64,000 bases of DNA from an uncultured Kangiella sp. (GCA_947498625.1 CANMKR010000001.1:178090-242089); one strand, 5' to 3'. Shown: positions 14,885 to 26,325, counted from the first letter of the stretch. Notes: generated from the sequence alone by a model not told the origin. Numbers and translations: made by a program.

Positions 14885-17352
14885 AAAAGCTTTCCTCCCC
14901 TTGCCTTAAGACAAATAGGTAATAAGAACAAAGTCACTACTGCCGAAACGGCCATAATGGTTGCTAAGAAAAATCCAACAGTAACGTACGGCATTAAGGG
15001 CGCCACTAATAAAGGGGTAAAGCCTATTGCGATGACAATGGCATTACGACTAATGGCTGTAGCCGGTTCTTTAAACATTAAGCTAAAAGCTTTAGATACA
15101 CTGCCTGTTGATTTATATAAATCGCGACTTCGTTGTACAAAGTGAATTGCAAAATCTACCGATAGACCTAAAGTTAAAGCTGACAGTACCGCTATAGGCA
15201 TATCATAATCTTTTCCCATCCAGCCGATTAATCCGTATATTGCGGTGATGGTAATGGTCAGTGGTAGCATTGCGATTAATCCTAGCCAAACACTTCTAAA
15301 CAATAACACCATCATAATGAAAACAACGGCAAAGGCACTTAACAAACTGGTTAACATGCCTTGCACCATTTCATCTTGCCAGACTTTATTCAGATAGGTT
15401 TTGCCGGCCCACTTAGCACTTATATTTTCAGGCAATGGATTCTTATCAAAATATTCTTGCATTGCCTCAACAATACGAGTCATATCTTGATTGTCACCAC
15501 TTTTCATCTGTAACCAGATTACGGTGCTAGCATAGTCCTTACTGGTAAGATGCCATAAATCGTGCGGCCTATGCGAAGACTGATATTGCAATAATGCTTC
15601 AGCCACACCTGATTGCGATCTGGGTAATCTGTAATCTTTATCATCTCCAGACTTCAACTCACGAGTAACTGTTTTCACCGCATCGGCTAAACTCATGGTT
15701 TTCCCTACTAGTCCTGTGTCAATTAAAGCTTGTTGCACCAACTCCACCGCTTTTAAGTTTTCTGGATTTTGAAATAACGCTACATTGGTTTTCAGTTGTT
15801 CTAAAGACTCAATCGCGTTTTCAATTTTTTGATCATCGCCTTTTTCAAATAGCTCTTCTTCTAATTTCTGTAAGGCTTCATTAATCATTGTTCCAAGAGG
15901 TAACTCTTGGTTTATAGCAACTCCATTGGCTTTAATGATTTCATCAAGATTACTTCGTTCTGCTTCGAGATCCGTTTGCAAGACTAAATAAGCATCATAG
16001 GTTCCCGCAAAATGCTGATTTAACACTTGATCCGCTACTCTAATTTTATGATCTGATTTAAACCAACGGGTTGGATTATCATTTATTTCAATTTTACTAA
16101 TACCCCATGCCGATAAAGCAACAAGTAAGACAAACCCTGCCACTAACCACTTTGCATAGCCAAAACTTATCTTGCCAATTTTAGGCAACACAGTTTCTAA
16201 CTTTGAAGCTGTCGTTTGAACTTTGCTTAAAGATTTTAAGGCATCATCCTTCAAACTCATCAAATAAGCCGGCAAAAATATGATGGTTAATATAAACGCC
16301 AACAAAATACCCACTGCCACAAAAGCACCAAATACTTGTACTGGCGGTATCGGCGTTAGCATCAATGAGGCAAAGCCTACAGCAGAAGTCAGACTGGTAA
16401 ATAGCATAGGCTTATAAAGCGCATTCACAACCTGCTTTATGACTAGTTGCTTATTACTGTTATGTTTAAACTTATCGGCAAATTCCGACATGATATGGAC
16501 TGAGTCTACTACCGCTATTGGCATTAAGAATATCGGGATCATCGAGCTCATAATGTGCACGGTAAAACCCATGCCAATCATTAAGCCCATAATGATGATA
16601 ACCGTTGCCATCGCAATGATCATCGGCGCTGCAATAAACTTTAGGTTTCTAAAAAATACGAACAGCAATACAAATATCATCGCTGCTGCTAGTGGCGCTG
16701 AGATCCCCATTTGTACAAACATTTCAAAACCAAAAGTATCTTCCGCTACTGGTAAACCCGTAATATGAAAATCTTCTTCTGATTCTAACTGACTGATCAG
16801 AGATTCTATTTCTTTCGATATCCGATAACTTTCATCTTTATCTTTAATTGGGACATAGATAGCAGCCGCATTGTCATCAGCCGACACCAAGGTATTTCTA
16901 AATAAAGGTAATCTATCAACCGCAGCTTTTATTTGCTCGCTTCCAGCTATTGAGTCAGGCGCGCTTCTCATCAACCATTCAAAACGTAAGGCTCCATTAT
17001 CTTGCGTGATATTATCGACGCTTTGCAAAGACATAAGATCAAGCGCAATCACACCGTTGATTTTCTCTATTTCTTGGCTTAAAGTTGCTATCGATTTGAG
17101 TGTCTCTGGCTGGTATACCGATGACTTATTATTGGTGACTAATCCCACAACAATCATGTCATGCAACTGAAACTGCTCTTTAACCTGATTATGGAAGACT
17201 CTTTCTGGCTGATCACTGGGCAGCATATTTTCTGGATCGGTATCGATCTGTATATTAAAAATTAAGCCGCCGCAAATAAGCGAAAAAGTTAGCACTAAAC
17301 CAAAAACCCACTTCGGTTTATTAATAGCAAAATTGAAAAGTTGCTCTTTCAT
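14881..17352 (-). CDS. RND-superfamily MMPL/SSD-type transporter
   Basis: 823 residues in two homologous halves. Each half has one N-terminal span (about 13-33 and 400-420), a large periplasmic loop (about 35-210 and 425-660), then five spans containing the sterol-sensing-like region (IPIFLMPIAVVDSVHIMSEF in half one, VLSALTLGLSVDFAIHF in half two). Acidic residues in span 4 (VVDSVH and SVDFAIH) match the proton-relay position. This is the HAE/MMPL group that works with a LolA-like protein and a barrel rather than a membrane-fusion protein plus TolC. Likely moves a lipid or hydrophobic molecule to the outer membrane. Confidence 0.9.
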   Translation of the reverse strand: MKEQLFNFAINKPKWVFGLVLTFSLICGGLIFNIQIDTDPENMLPSDQPERVFHNQVKEQFQLHDMIVVGLVTNNKSSVYQPETLKSIATLSQEIEKINGVIALDLMSLQSVDNITQDNGALRFEWLMRSAPDSIAGSEQIKAAVDRLPLFRNTLVSADDNAAAIYVPIKDKDESYRISKEIESLISQLESEEDFHITGLPVAEDTFGFEMFVQMGISAPLAAAMIFVLLFVFFRNLKFIAAPMIIAMATVIIIMGLMIGMGFTVHIMSSMIPIFLMPIAVVDSVHIMSEFADKFKHNSNKQLVIKQVVNALYKPMLFTSLTSAVGFASLMLTPIPPVQVFGAFVAVGILLAFILTIIFLPAYLMSLKDDALKSLSKVQTTASKLETVLPKIGKISFGYAKWLVAGFVLLVALSAWGISKIEINDNPTRWFKSDHKIRVADQVLNQHFAGTYDAYLVLQTDLEAERSNLDEIIKANGVAINQELPLGTMINEALQKLEEELFEKGDDQKIENAIESLEQLKTNVALFQNPENLKAVELVQQALIDTGLVGKTMSLADAVKTVTRELKSGDDKDYRLPRSQSGVAEALLQYQSSHRPHDLWHLTSKDYASTVIWLQMKSGDNQDMTRIVEAMQEYFDKNPLPENISAKWAGKTYLNKVWQDEMVQGMLTSLLSAFAVVFIMMVLLFRSVWLGLIAMLPLTITITAIYGLIGWMGKDYDMPIAVLSALTLGLSVDFAIHFVQRSRDLYKSTGSVSKAFSLMFKEPATAISRNAIVIAIGFTPLLVAPLMPYVTVGFFLATIMAVSAVVTLFLLPICLKARGGKLL

Positions 17353-17565
17353 TATTTTAGTTTATGAGTAACGATGACTGGAGTATATATTAGAAGTCGC
17401 TAATATACAATTCTGTATAGACCTGAATCCTTTGTTTCTTAGCTTAAGTTTTGATTGTTTTTTAGTCTATCGATCACCTTTTACGGCCTAACTAGTTGAT
17501 ACTTGATCCGTGATTTGGATTGGTCACAAACTATTTAAAATATCTTTTTCAATAGCTGCTAAGGC

Positions 17566-19623
17566 TTGCTAAACTTGCCGCCTATCTTGTTAAGTAAATA
17601 TAAAACATTGCACAAGCTTAACCCCCGCCAACACGAAGCTTTAATCAATATCAGCGGACCATTATTGGTACTTGCTGGTGCAGGCAGTGGCAAAACCAGC
17701 GTTATCACGCGCAAAATGGTTTATCTTATTAAAGAAAAAGGTATTGCCGCTCGCAATATCGTTGCAATGACTTTTACCAATAAAGCTGCTCGCGAAATGA
17801 AACAGCGTGTCAGTAAGTTGGCTGGCTCCAATGCTACTCAAGGCTTAACCGTTTCCACCTTTCATAACTTTGGTTTAAATTTCATACGCCGTGAATACAA
17901 AGCATTAGGCATTAAACCTAACTTTACGATTTTTGATGATCAGGACTGTCTGGCTTTACTTAAAGATCTAGGTTTTCGAGAAGCTGAATCTGACAAAGAG
18001 TTACTACGTAAGTTACAAGATCAAATATCCAGTTGGAAAAATGATCTCATTAGCGCTGAACAGGCTATCAATATTGCCAAAGATCAAGAACAGTTAATTT
18101 TTGCCAAGGTTTATGAGAAGTATGCCCGTAGTATGAAGGCATACAATGCGGTAGATTTTGACGATCTGATCATGATCCCAACATTGTTACTGCGTGAAAA
18201 TTCCGACATTCGCGAAAAGTGGCAAAACAAAATTAAGTACTTGTTAGTCGATGAGTATCAAGATACCAATACTTCTCAGTATGAATTGGTTAAATTATTG
18301 TGCGGTTCTTTTGGCAACTTCACGGTAGTCGGCGATGATGATCAGTCTATCTATTCTTGGCGCGGTGCTCGACCTGAAAACTTAGAGTTGCTAGCAAAAG
18401 ATTTTCCAAATTTAAAGGTCGTCAAACTTGAGCAAAACTATCGCTCTTACGGTCGTATCCTAAAAGCTGCTAATGTTTTAATTGATAATAATCCACACGT
18501 TTTTGAAAAAAAACTTTGGTCAGAAAAACCATACGGCGATATTTTAAAAGTGGTGACCTGCGCCGACGAGGAAGAGGAAGCGCAAAGAGTAGTAACTGAA
18601 ATCTTAAGCCGTAAAGTTAAATATCGTGACCTACAATATTCTGACTTTGCGATCCTTTACCGAGGCAATCATCAAGCACGTATTTTTGAAAAAACATTAA
18701 TTGCCAATAAAGTGCCTTATAAAATTTCGGGCAGCACCTCGTTTTTTGCCCGCACTGAAATTAAAGACATGATGGCTTATTTGCGTTTAATGGTTAATCA
18801 TGATGACGATAACGCTTTTTTAAGAATTGCTAACACTCCCAAAAGAAGCATCGGCCCTACAACTCTAGAAAAGCTTGGTACTTACGCCTCGAAACGTCAA
18901 GTGAGCCTGTTTCAAGCGGCTACCGAGATTGGATTAGAGCAATATTTACAAGGCGCTGGCTTAGATGCCGTTAAACGCTTTGTTAAAACTGTCGGCATGG
19001 CTGCTGATAATGCCCAACGCGGTGATGCCATTGGCGTTATCCATGAGCTTATTTCTAAAATTGGCTACCACTCTTATTTGCATGAATCATCGAGCACACC
19101 CAAAGCTGCTGAATTCCGTTGGAATAATATTCAAGAATTACTGGGTTGGGTTGAAAAATATGTTGATGAAAACGAACATGACGAGAATCCTTTTTCTGCC
19201 GCAGTGACTAATTTAATGTTAAGGGATATGCTCGATCGCGAAGACGAGGAAGAATCGGATAATAACCAAGTCCAACTGATGACTTTACATGCCTCAAAAG
19301 GTCTAGAGTTTAATCATGTTTATTTGGTTGGCATGGAAGAAGAATTACTGCCACATAAAAGCAGTATCGAGATGGATGATATCGAAGAAGAGCGCCGCCT
19401 CACTTATGTCGGGATTACCCGCGCACAAAAAACCCTAACTTTTACTCTGTGCAAAAAACGTAATCGCTTTGGCGAATTAATTAACTGTGAACCCAGCCGC
19501 TTCCTCGATGAAATCCCCGAAGACGATCTCGACTGGGATCTCAAAAGAAAACCACTAACCGAAGAAGAACAAGAAGAATTAGCAGGTGATAATTTGGCAA
19601 TGTTGAAATCACTTTTTTCATAA
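17566..19623 (+). CDS. rep: ATP-dependent DNA helicase Rep
   Basis: About 685 residues. UvrD/Rep superfamily I helicase: Q-motif LNPRQHEAL, Walker A AGAGSGKT (37-44 of the longest frame), TFTNKAAREMKQRV (Ia), VDEYQDTN (II), GDDDQSIYSWRGA (III), QNYRS (IV), MTLHASKGLEF (V), EERRLTYVGITRA (VI). It reads 3'-5' and helps forks pass protein blocks. No ATG is available; starts at TTG 17566, 17575 (with AAGG 10 bases upstream) or 17608 (aligning with the E. coli start) are all possible. The C-terminus is acidic. Confidence 0.93.
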   Translation: MLNLPPILLSKYKTLHKLNPRQHEALINISGPLLVLAGAGSGKTSVITRKMVYLIKEKGIAARNIVAMTFTNKAAREMKQRVSKLAGSNATQGLTVSTFHNFGLNFIRREYKALGIKPNFTIFDDQDCLALLKDLGFREAESDKELLRKLQDQISSWKNDLISAEQAINIAKDQEQLIFAKVYEKYARSMKAYNAVDFDDLIMIPTLLLRENSDIREKWQNKIKYLLVDEYQDTNTSQYELVKLLCGSFGNFTVVGDDDQSIYSWRGARPENLELLAKDFPNLKVVKLEQNYRSYGRILKAANVLIDNNPHVFEKKLWSEKPYGDILKVVTCADEEEEAQRVVTEILSRKVKYRDLQYSDFAILYRGNHQARIFEKTLIANKVPYKISGSTSFFARTEIKDMMAYLRLMVNHDDDNAFLRIANTPKRSIGPTTLEKLGTYASKRQVSLFQAATEIGLEQYLQGAGLDAVKRFVKTVGMAADNAQRGDAIGVIHELISKIGYHSYLHESSSTPKAAEFRWNNIQELLGWVEKYVDENEHDENPFSAAVTNLMLRDMLDREDEEESDNNQVQLMTLHASKGLEFNHVYLVGMEEELLPHKSSIEMDDIEEERRLTYVGITRAQKTLTFTLCKKRNRFGELINCEPSRFLDEIPEDDLDWDLKRKPLTEEEQEELAGDNLAMLKSLFS

Positions 19624-19849
19624 CCAAGCACTCTATTATAAGATTTTCTTCATTCCCTGTGACCAAAGGTAATCACTTTAGGAAAAAGCGGGAATCCACC
19701 CAAACATTCCCATAATCATTAGTATAGGTTCACCCCTCCAAGGGAATGTGCGTACATACCTACCCTTTTATAGACCCCTCTTTTTTTACATTTAATATCA
19801 AAGTGTTACAATCCAGGTCTATTATTCTTACCTTATATAACTTTGGGTC

Positions 19850-20275
19850 ATGGACGATAAATTAAAAATATCTTTCAAACACGAAGACCATGGATGGTTT
19901 CCAATTGAGGTTTCCATTGGTGACACCCGTACAGTAATAGACGCATCTGATGTCCCTAGAGATCCTATACTCGAGTTGATTGAAGCAGTTGAAAAGTGTT
20001 TTCTTCATAAATCCGTGTCAGAAGCCTGGCTACATTTAGAGCCCTGTTATAATAAATTTGTTTTTTCTCCTTCTGAAGAATCCGTAAATTTTAAAATATA
20101 TTTTATAGAGCCTAAACACAAAGGGCTGAAAGAATCTTTAGAGTTAGAATATACTGGCGAGTATAAAGAGTTACTATTTACTTTCTGGCGAGCCTTAAAG
20201 GCCTATGCTTCTAGAGTAAATGGCTATGAAGGCTTACTAAAGTCTATCGAAAATCGAGTTAATGAATTGAAGTAA
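19850..20275 (+). CDS. hypothetical protein
   Basis: 141 residues, no signal peptide or membrane span. It alternates short strands (KISFKHEDHGWFPIEVSIG) with helices (ELIEAVEKCFL, LFTFWRALKAYASRV), so probably a small soluble alpha/beta protein. No family is recognised. The 226 bp upstream of it contain no gene; near-repeats of GGGAAT occur there at about 19690-19756. Together with the next gene it forms an AT-rich block of unrecognised genes between two housekeeping loci. Confidence 0.6.
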   Translation: MDDKLKISFKHEDHGWFPIEVSIGDTRTVIDASDVPRDPILELIEAVEKCFLHKSVSEAWLHLEPCYNKFVFSPSEESVNFKIYFIEPKHKGLKESLELEYTGEYKELLFTFWRALKAYASRVNGYEGLLKSIENRVNELK

Positions 20276-20364
20276 TATAGCAAGCAAAGATAGCACCGCC
20301 CTTTTGGCTGAACTCGTTAACGCCCGCCGTTACTTTGGACTTTATATTTACAGGATAAATAGAG

Positions 20365-21321
20365 ATGGAAGCTGAGCTTCAGGAAATATCTAATGCCATA
20401 AAAGACTTATCTACAATCAACCTAGTTAAGGATTATATTTTTCCTTTAGCGATTGTGTTAATAGGTGGATTTGTAGCCCACTTTTCTGCAGCATACTTAA
20501 GATATCTAGATGCACAAAAAGAAAAGTTGGATATTGCCAATGAGTGGATTCTCGGGTTGCAACAAGCATTCCATTCTCTAATCGCCATTAAGGGTAACTA
20601 CTTTGAAAACTTAACTCACAAACCAATTCAAAGAGCTGGTGCATTTCCTGAAATTATTAGCTCCTCAAAAACTATTGAGTTACAGACGAATAAATTATCT
20701 TTTATTGTTCAGTCTATAGATGATTACTCGGGAGAAAATAACTTCCATATGAATCCTGCATACATCGCAGGGTTGCAAAGCAATTATAATACCTTGCTAA
20801 ACACGCTACATGAAAGAAATATGTTAGCTGCCAAAATTCTAACAATTTTGGCACAAGAATATTCGGCTAAAGGTCCTCACCTAGACTTACAATTAGAACA
20901 AATCTATCAGGTTATAAATCCATCAGAATTTTTAGGCTACATCCAACTTACTGAATATATTATCAAGTCTACAGATGAACTTCTTATAGCCATTCATAAT
21001 TTTTTATGTGAATTTCCAGATATTTGTAGGTATTCAATAGATACAAAAAGGATTAAACATTATAGAAAAGTCATTGAAGTATACTATGACAGAATGGATC
21101 TCCTAGAAAAGTCGCCAACTGTTAACTATAGTGAACTAGCGGCTCTATTCCAAGTTACTGAAAAAGAAGCTAGAGAAAGATTTTCTACAGGCTATGAAAA
21201 CCAGCCTGGACCCATAGAAAAAACAACTGAATCTATTAAGAGCCAAAGCGTTAACCAAGCAATTGAAAAATATAAGCTGAATAAGTCAATCGAAATACGC
21301 CATCGGTATTGGTGGAAATAG
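20365..21321 (+). CDS. hypothetical single-span membrane-anchored protein
   Basis: 318 residues. One hydrophobic segment at about 23-47 (DYIFPLAIVLIGGFVAHFSAAYL), followed by a long, mostly helical soluble region and a basic C-terminus. Residues 250-275 (YSELAALFQVTEKEARERF) look like a short helix-turn-helix, but the match is weak. No family is recognised. A ribosome site (ACAGGA) lies 10 bases before ATG. The gene ends in a strong bidirectional terminator shared with fadA. Confidence 0.65.
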   Translation: MEAELQEISNAIKDLSTINLVKDYIFPLAIVLIGGFVAHFSAAYLRYLDAQKEKLDIANEWILGLQQAFHSLIAIKGNYFENLTHKPIQRAGAFPEIISSSKTIELQTNKLSFIVQSIDDYSGENNFHMNPAYIAGLQSNYNTLLNTLHERNMLAAKILTILAQEYSAKGPHLDLQLEQIYQVINPSEFLGYIQLTEYIIKSTDELLIAIHNFLCEFPDICRYSIDTKRIKHYRKVIEVYYDRMDLLEKSPTVNYSELAALFQVTEKEARERFSTGYENQPGPIEKTTESIKSQSVNQAIEKYKLNKSIEIRHRYWWK

Positions 21322-21357
21322 ATATAACAAGTTGCAGCAAAATCGAGTCCAATGGTT

Positions 21358-21386
21358 AAAAAGCCCGCATTAAGCGGGCTTTTTTA
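21358..21386. terminator. bidirectional intrinsic terminator
   Basis: AAGCCCGC (21361-21368) and GCGGGCTT (21374-21381) form a perfect GC-rich stem with a 5-base loop, flanked by A and T runs that serve both strands: the 318-residue gene and fadA. Confidence 0.92.
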
Positions 21387-21398
21387 TTAAACAATTAT

Positions 21399-22583
<1,185 letters not shown>

Positions 22584-24737
22584 TTATCCGTAAAAGGTTT
22601 CGTTGTTCTTTGCCATTTCCAACATACGCTCTGTTGGCTTATAAGCATTACCAAGGTGACTATAGCTATTAGCCATATCGACAATCGTTTGCATACCTTG
22701 ATCATCCACATACTTAAAGACGCCGCCTCTAAACGGTGGGAAGCCTAGTCCGTAAATTAACGCCATATCGCCTTCGGCCGGAGTCGCAATAATGCCTTCT
22801 TCTAAACAGCGAATGGTTTCGATAATCATCGGTAACATGGTGCGAGCAATAATTTCTTCATCAGAAAACTCTTTAGCATCAGCGCAGACAGATTTTAATA
22901 ACTCGTAAGTTTTAGGATCGGCTTCTTTCGTCGGGCGGCCACGTTTATCTTTGCCGTAAACATAAAAACCCGAGCCAGATTTTTGACCATAACGGCCTTC
23001 TTCAAACATCACATCAATCGCATCTTTTTCTTCTTTACTCATGCGATCAGGGAAACCATCTGCCATAACTGCTGCGGCATGCTTACCTGTATCCATGCCC
23101 ACCACATCTAACAAATAAGCGGGACCCATTGGCCAGCCAAATTTCTTGTGCATGATTTTGTCAGCTTGTTGGAAATCACAACCGTCGCGTAATAACTTAG
23201 TAAAGCCACCAAAGTAGGGGAATAAAACACGGTTAACAAAAAAGCCCGGGCAATCGTTTACAACAACTGGCGATTTACCCATAGCCGAAGCGTAAGCTAC
23301 AACACTGGCAACGGTTTCTTCCGAAGTATCTTTGCCGCGAATAACTTCAACCAGTGGCATCTTATGGACTGGATTAAAAAAGTGCATACCACAGAATTTT
23401 TCTGGACGCTTTAGAGAAGCAGCCAAACTATCAATTGAAATAGTTGAAGTGTTGGAACAAATGATCGCATCTTCAGGCATCATCGATTCTACTTCAGACA
23501 ATACCGCCGCTTTCACTTTTGGATTTTCGACGACCGCTTCAACCACTATATCCGTATGTTTTATTTCATCGTAACTTAAAGTTGGTTTAATGCTGGCAAC
23601 GCCTTGTGCCATTTGTTCGTTAGTAATTTTCTTGTACTTAACGCCTTTACCAAATAAACCAATCGCTTCTTTCATGCCTAAGTCTAAAGCAGCTTGATTG
23701 ATATCTTTCATAATGGCTGGCACACCACGCGAAGCCGACTGGTAAGCAATTCCGCCACCCATAATGCCTGCACCTAATACGGTCGCTGAGCCAATTTTCT
23801 TATCGGCTGTTTTAGCTGCAATTTTTGCTTTCTTCTTTAACACCTGATCATTTAAGAACAATTGAATTAAAGACGAAGCTTGTTCTGTTAACGCCATATC
23901 AGCGAAAGCTTCATGCTCAACTTTAATTGCTTCTTCTAGCGGTAAGTAGGCCGACTTTTCAATAATCTCAACGCCCTTTACTGGTGCTGGATAATGAGGG
24001 CCTGCTTGCCCGGCAATAAAACCTTTTGAAGTCATAAATGACATCGCAGCTTCCATACGATTCAACTGTAAAGGCGATTTCTTTTCCGCACGACGCGAAT
24101 GCCAATCCAATTTACCAGCCGCAGCATCAAGCAACATCGTTTCAGTTGCTGCAAATAATTTATCTGAAGGAACCACTGCATCTAAAGCGCCCATCTTTAA
24201 AGCAACATCTGCTTTATGGCCTTTACCTGTGGCTAACCATTCGAACGCATTATCCGGACCAATGACTCTTGCTAATCTAACGCTACCACCAAAACCTGGT
24301 ACCAGACCGAGTTTTGATTCTGGTAAACCGACTTGCGCTTTTGGCGAGCCTACACGTAAATCACACGTCAAACACATCTCAAGACCGCCACCAAAAGCAA
24401 TGCCATCTATCGCTGCCGCTGTAGGGTATGGTAAGTCTTCGAAACCCGTGAAAATATCATTGGCTTTTACTAGCCATTCCACTAGCTGTTCACGACCTGA
24501 AGAAAATAACTCATTAAATTCTGTGATATCAGCGCCAACAATAAATACTGGCTTAGCGCTGGTTGCCATGACCGCTTTTACGCCATCATGATCTTTTAAA
24601 ATTTGGGTAACTTGCTTCCACTCTTCTAAGGTGGTGCGATCAAACTTATTGACCGATTCGTTTTGATTATCGAAGCGCATTTCAGCAACACCTGAGTCAT
24701 GCAAAACACACTTTATCGATTGACCTTCAAATAACAT
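22584..24737 (-). CDS. fadB: fatty acid oxidation complex subunit alpha
   Basis: 717 residues from ATG 24737, chosen because GGAGAA lies six bases upstream and the protein then begins MLFEGQSIK as in FadB; an upstream ATG at 24752 is less likely. N-terminal crotonase-type hydratase/isomerase domain (about 1-190, with AAIDGIAFGGGLEMCL and GLVPGFGGSVRL holding the two catalytic Glu), then L-3-hydroxyacyl-CoA dehydrogenase (Rossmann GAGIMGGG near 320; MHFFNPVHKMPLVE with catalytic His). Forms the alpha subunit with FadA. Fatty-acid responsive control is expected through the operator at 24887-24903. Confidence 0.97.
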   Translation of the reverse strand: MLFEGQSIKCVLHDSGVAEMRFDNQNESVNKFDRTTLEEWKQVTQILKDHDGVKAVMATSAKPVFIVGADITEFNELFSSGREQLVEWLVKANDIFTGFEDLPYPTAAAIDGIAFGGGLEMCLTCDLRVGSPKAQVGLPESKLGLVPGFGGSVRLARVIGPDNAFEWLATGKGHKADVALKMGALDAVVPSDKLFAATETMLLDAAAGKLDWHSRRAEKKSPLQLNRMEAAMSFMTSKGFIAGQAGPHYPAPVKGVEIIEKSAYLPLEEAIKVEHEAFADMALTEQASSLIQLFLNDQVLKKKAKIAAKTADKKIGSATVLGAGIMGGGIAYQSASRGVPAIMKDINQAALDLGMKEAIGLFGKGVKYKKITNEQMAQGVASIKPTLSYDEIKHTDIVVEAVVENPKVKAAVLSEVESMMPEDAIICSNTSTISIDSLAASLKRPEKFCGMHFFNPVHKMPLVEVIRGKDTSEETVASVVAYASAMGKSPVVVNDCPGFFVNRVLFPYFGGFTKLLRDGCDFQQADKIMHKKFGWPMGPAYLLDVVGMDTGKHAAAVMADGFPDRMSKEEKDAIDVMFEEGRYGQKSGSGFYVYGKDKRGRPTKEADPKTYELLKSVCADAKEFSDEEIIARTMLPMIIETIRCLEEGIIATPAEGDMALIYGLGFPPFRGGVFKYVDDQGMQTIVDMANSYSHLGNAYKPTERMLEMAKNNETFYG

Positions 24738-24886
24738 TCTTATTCTCCGCATTGTCCGTTAATCGCTAACAGAAAACAGCCAAAAGGCTGCCCGCAGTAG
24801 ATAATCTCTACTGATTTCATCGTTTAAAATACTTCTAAGATTGACCCATCAGTGTACTGCTGGTGAATAGTTGGTACAAGGGTCAA

Positions 24887-24903
24887 ATCTGGTCTGACCA
24901 ATA
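24887..24903. promoter_or_regulatory. FadR-type operator upstream of fadBA
   Basis: The stretch centres on TGGTCTGACCA (24890-24900), a perfect palindrome flanked by ATC and ATA, matching the FadR box pattern (NANCTGGTCNGACCAGNTN). It lies about 150 bp before fadB in the divergent fadB/pepQ gap, where FadR represses fadBA in other gammaproteobacteria and acyl-CoA relieves it. Confidence 0.75.
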
Positions 24904-25012
24904 ATAGCCAACTTTTCTTACAAACAAAAGGAATAAAGCAATTAATGGCTATTGGGTCGGCCATGGTTTTCTGAAATAATGGGGCATTATTAGCCACCAT
25001 TAGGTTTTGCGG

Positions 25013-26320
25013 ATGCAAACATTATTTAGTAACCATATAGAAGTTATTATCGATCGCTATTATCAGGCGATGCAAAAACATGGTTTTGATCACTTGCTGA
25101 TCCCGGCAGGCTCCTTGCTTGAGGTTTTTCTGGATGACAATAAATACCCTTTTAAGGCTAACTTCCACTTCTTAAGTTTTGTGCCTTTACCAAATGTGCA
25201 TGATAGCTGCCTAATCTTAACTCCTGGCAAGAAGCCGGTTTTATGCTTCTATCAGCCGGTTGATTTTTGGCACCTGGTTGCCGGCGATCCTGAAGGTTAC
25301 TGGGTTGAACATTTTGACATCAAAATGATGCGCCAGAAAGATGAAGTCCGCGGCTATATGCCTTCAAATGGTAATATCGCCTTTATCGGCGAAATGGTTG
25401 CTCCTTATCAAGATGACGATTTTGACGCCATTAATCCTATGGGTTTAATCCATGAAATCAATTGGCATAGAGCTCGTAAAACCAGTTACGAAATTGAGTG
25501 TTCTTCGCGCGCTAACCAAATGGCAGCTGCGGGTCATTTGGCCGCTAAAGAGATGTTTTATAACAATGGTTCCGAGCTTGAGATCCATCTAGCTTATCAA
25601 TTGGCCGCGAGTCAAAACGAAAGCGAGTTACCTTACAGCTCTATTGTTGGTTTAAATGAACATGCTTCGATTTTGCATTATGTAAACTATGAAGCTAAAA
25701 GCCCTGCCGAGCATCGCTCTTTCTTGATTGACGCCGGTGCTCGCTATAATGGTTATGCCGCAGACATTACTCGAACCTATGCTAAAGAAGATAACGAATT
25801 TGCCGAATTAATCCAGGATGTAAACATTGCACAGATCGCTTTAAACGAAAAAGTGAAGCCAGGCGACTCCTACATTAATCTACATGCCCGTTACCACTTT
25901 GATGTAGCAAAGCTGTTATCGAAATATGGTCTATCTAGCATGTCTCCAGAGTCTATGGTTGAAACCGGTGTAACTAGCACTTTCTTCCCGCACGGCTTAG
26001 GTCATCAAATTGGCCTACAAGTGCATGATGTTGGTGGTCACCAAGCCAATGTTGAAGGCGATTCAGCGCCACCGCCTGCTGAGCATCCTTTTTTGAGAAA
26101 TACTCGAACCATGGAAGCAGGTCAAATACTGACGATTGAACCTGGCTTGTATTTTATTGACTCTTTATTAGGGGATCTAAAAAATAGCGAGCATGCTGCC
26201 AATATGAACTGGTCTAAAATCGAAAGCTTTATGCCTTTTGGCGGTATTCGAATTGAAGATGATATTTTGGTCACTGCATCAGGTCATCGCAACCTTACTC
26301 GTGAATTCCTGCCTGAATAA
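25013..26320 (+). CDS. pepQ: Xaa-Pro dipeptidase
   Basis: 435 residues from ATG 25013 (TAGG ribosome site; an in-frame TTG lies at 25007). Pita-bread metallopeptidase of the M24B family. Metal ligands are visible: DAGARYNGYAADITRTY (two Asp), FPHGLGHQIGLQVHD (His), TIEPGLYF (Glu) and GGIRIEDDILVT (Glu). It cleaves X-Pro dipeptides in the cytoplasm; E. coli PepQ also hydrolyses organophosphate esters. The order fadBA | pepQ-yigZ is conserved in many gammaproteobacteria. The next gene begins 5 bp after the stop. Confidence 0.95.
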   Translation: MQTLFSNHIEVIIDRYYQAMQKHGFDHLLIPAGSLLEVFLDDNKYPFKANFHFLSFVPLPNVHDSCLILTPGKKPVLCFYQPVDFWHLVAGDPEGYWVEHFDIKMMRQKDEVRGYMPSNGNIAFIGEMVAPYQDDDFDAINPMGLIHEINWHRARKTSYEIECSSRANQMAAAGHLAAKEMFYNNGSELEIHLAYQLAASQNESELPYSSIVGLNEHASILHYVNYEAKSPAEHRSFLIDAGARYNGYAADITRTYAKEDNEFAELIQDVNIAQIALNEKVKPGDSYINLHARYHFDVAKLLSKYGLSSMSPESMVETGVTSTFFPHGLGHQIGLQVHDVGGHQANVEGDSAPPPAEHPFLRNTRTMEAGQILTIEPGLYFIDSLLGDLKNSEHAANMNWSKIESFMPFGGIRIEDDILVTASGHRNLTREFLPE

Positions 26321-26325
26321 TATCC

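Noticed and set aside
20312-20340. attC-like words (GTTAACGCCCGCCGTTAC) between two hypothetical genes
   Set aside because: Resembles the GCCTAACGCCCGC core of a cassette site, but there is no 60-100-base palindrome or paired core.
24824-25018. 64-codon minus-strand frame in the fadB-pepQ gap
   Set aside because: No ribosome site or family match, and it covers the FadR operator and overlaps the pepQ start.
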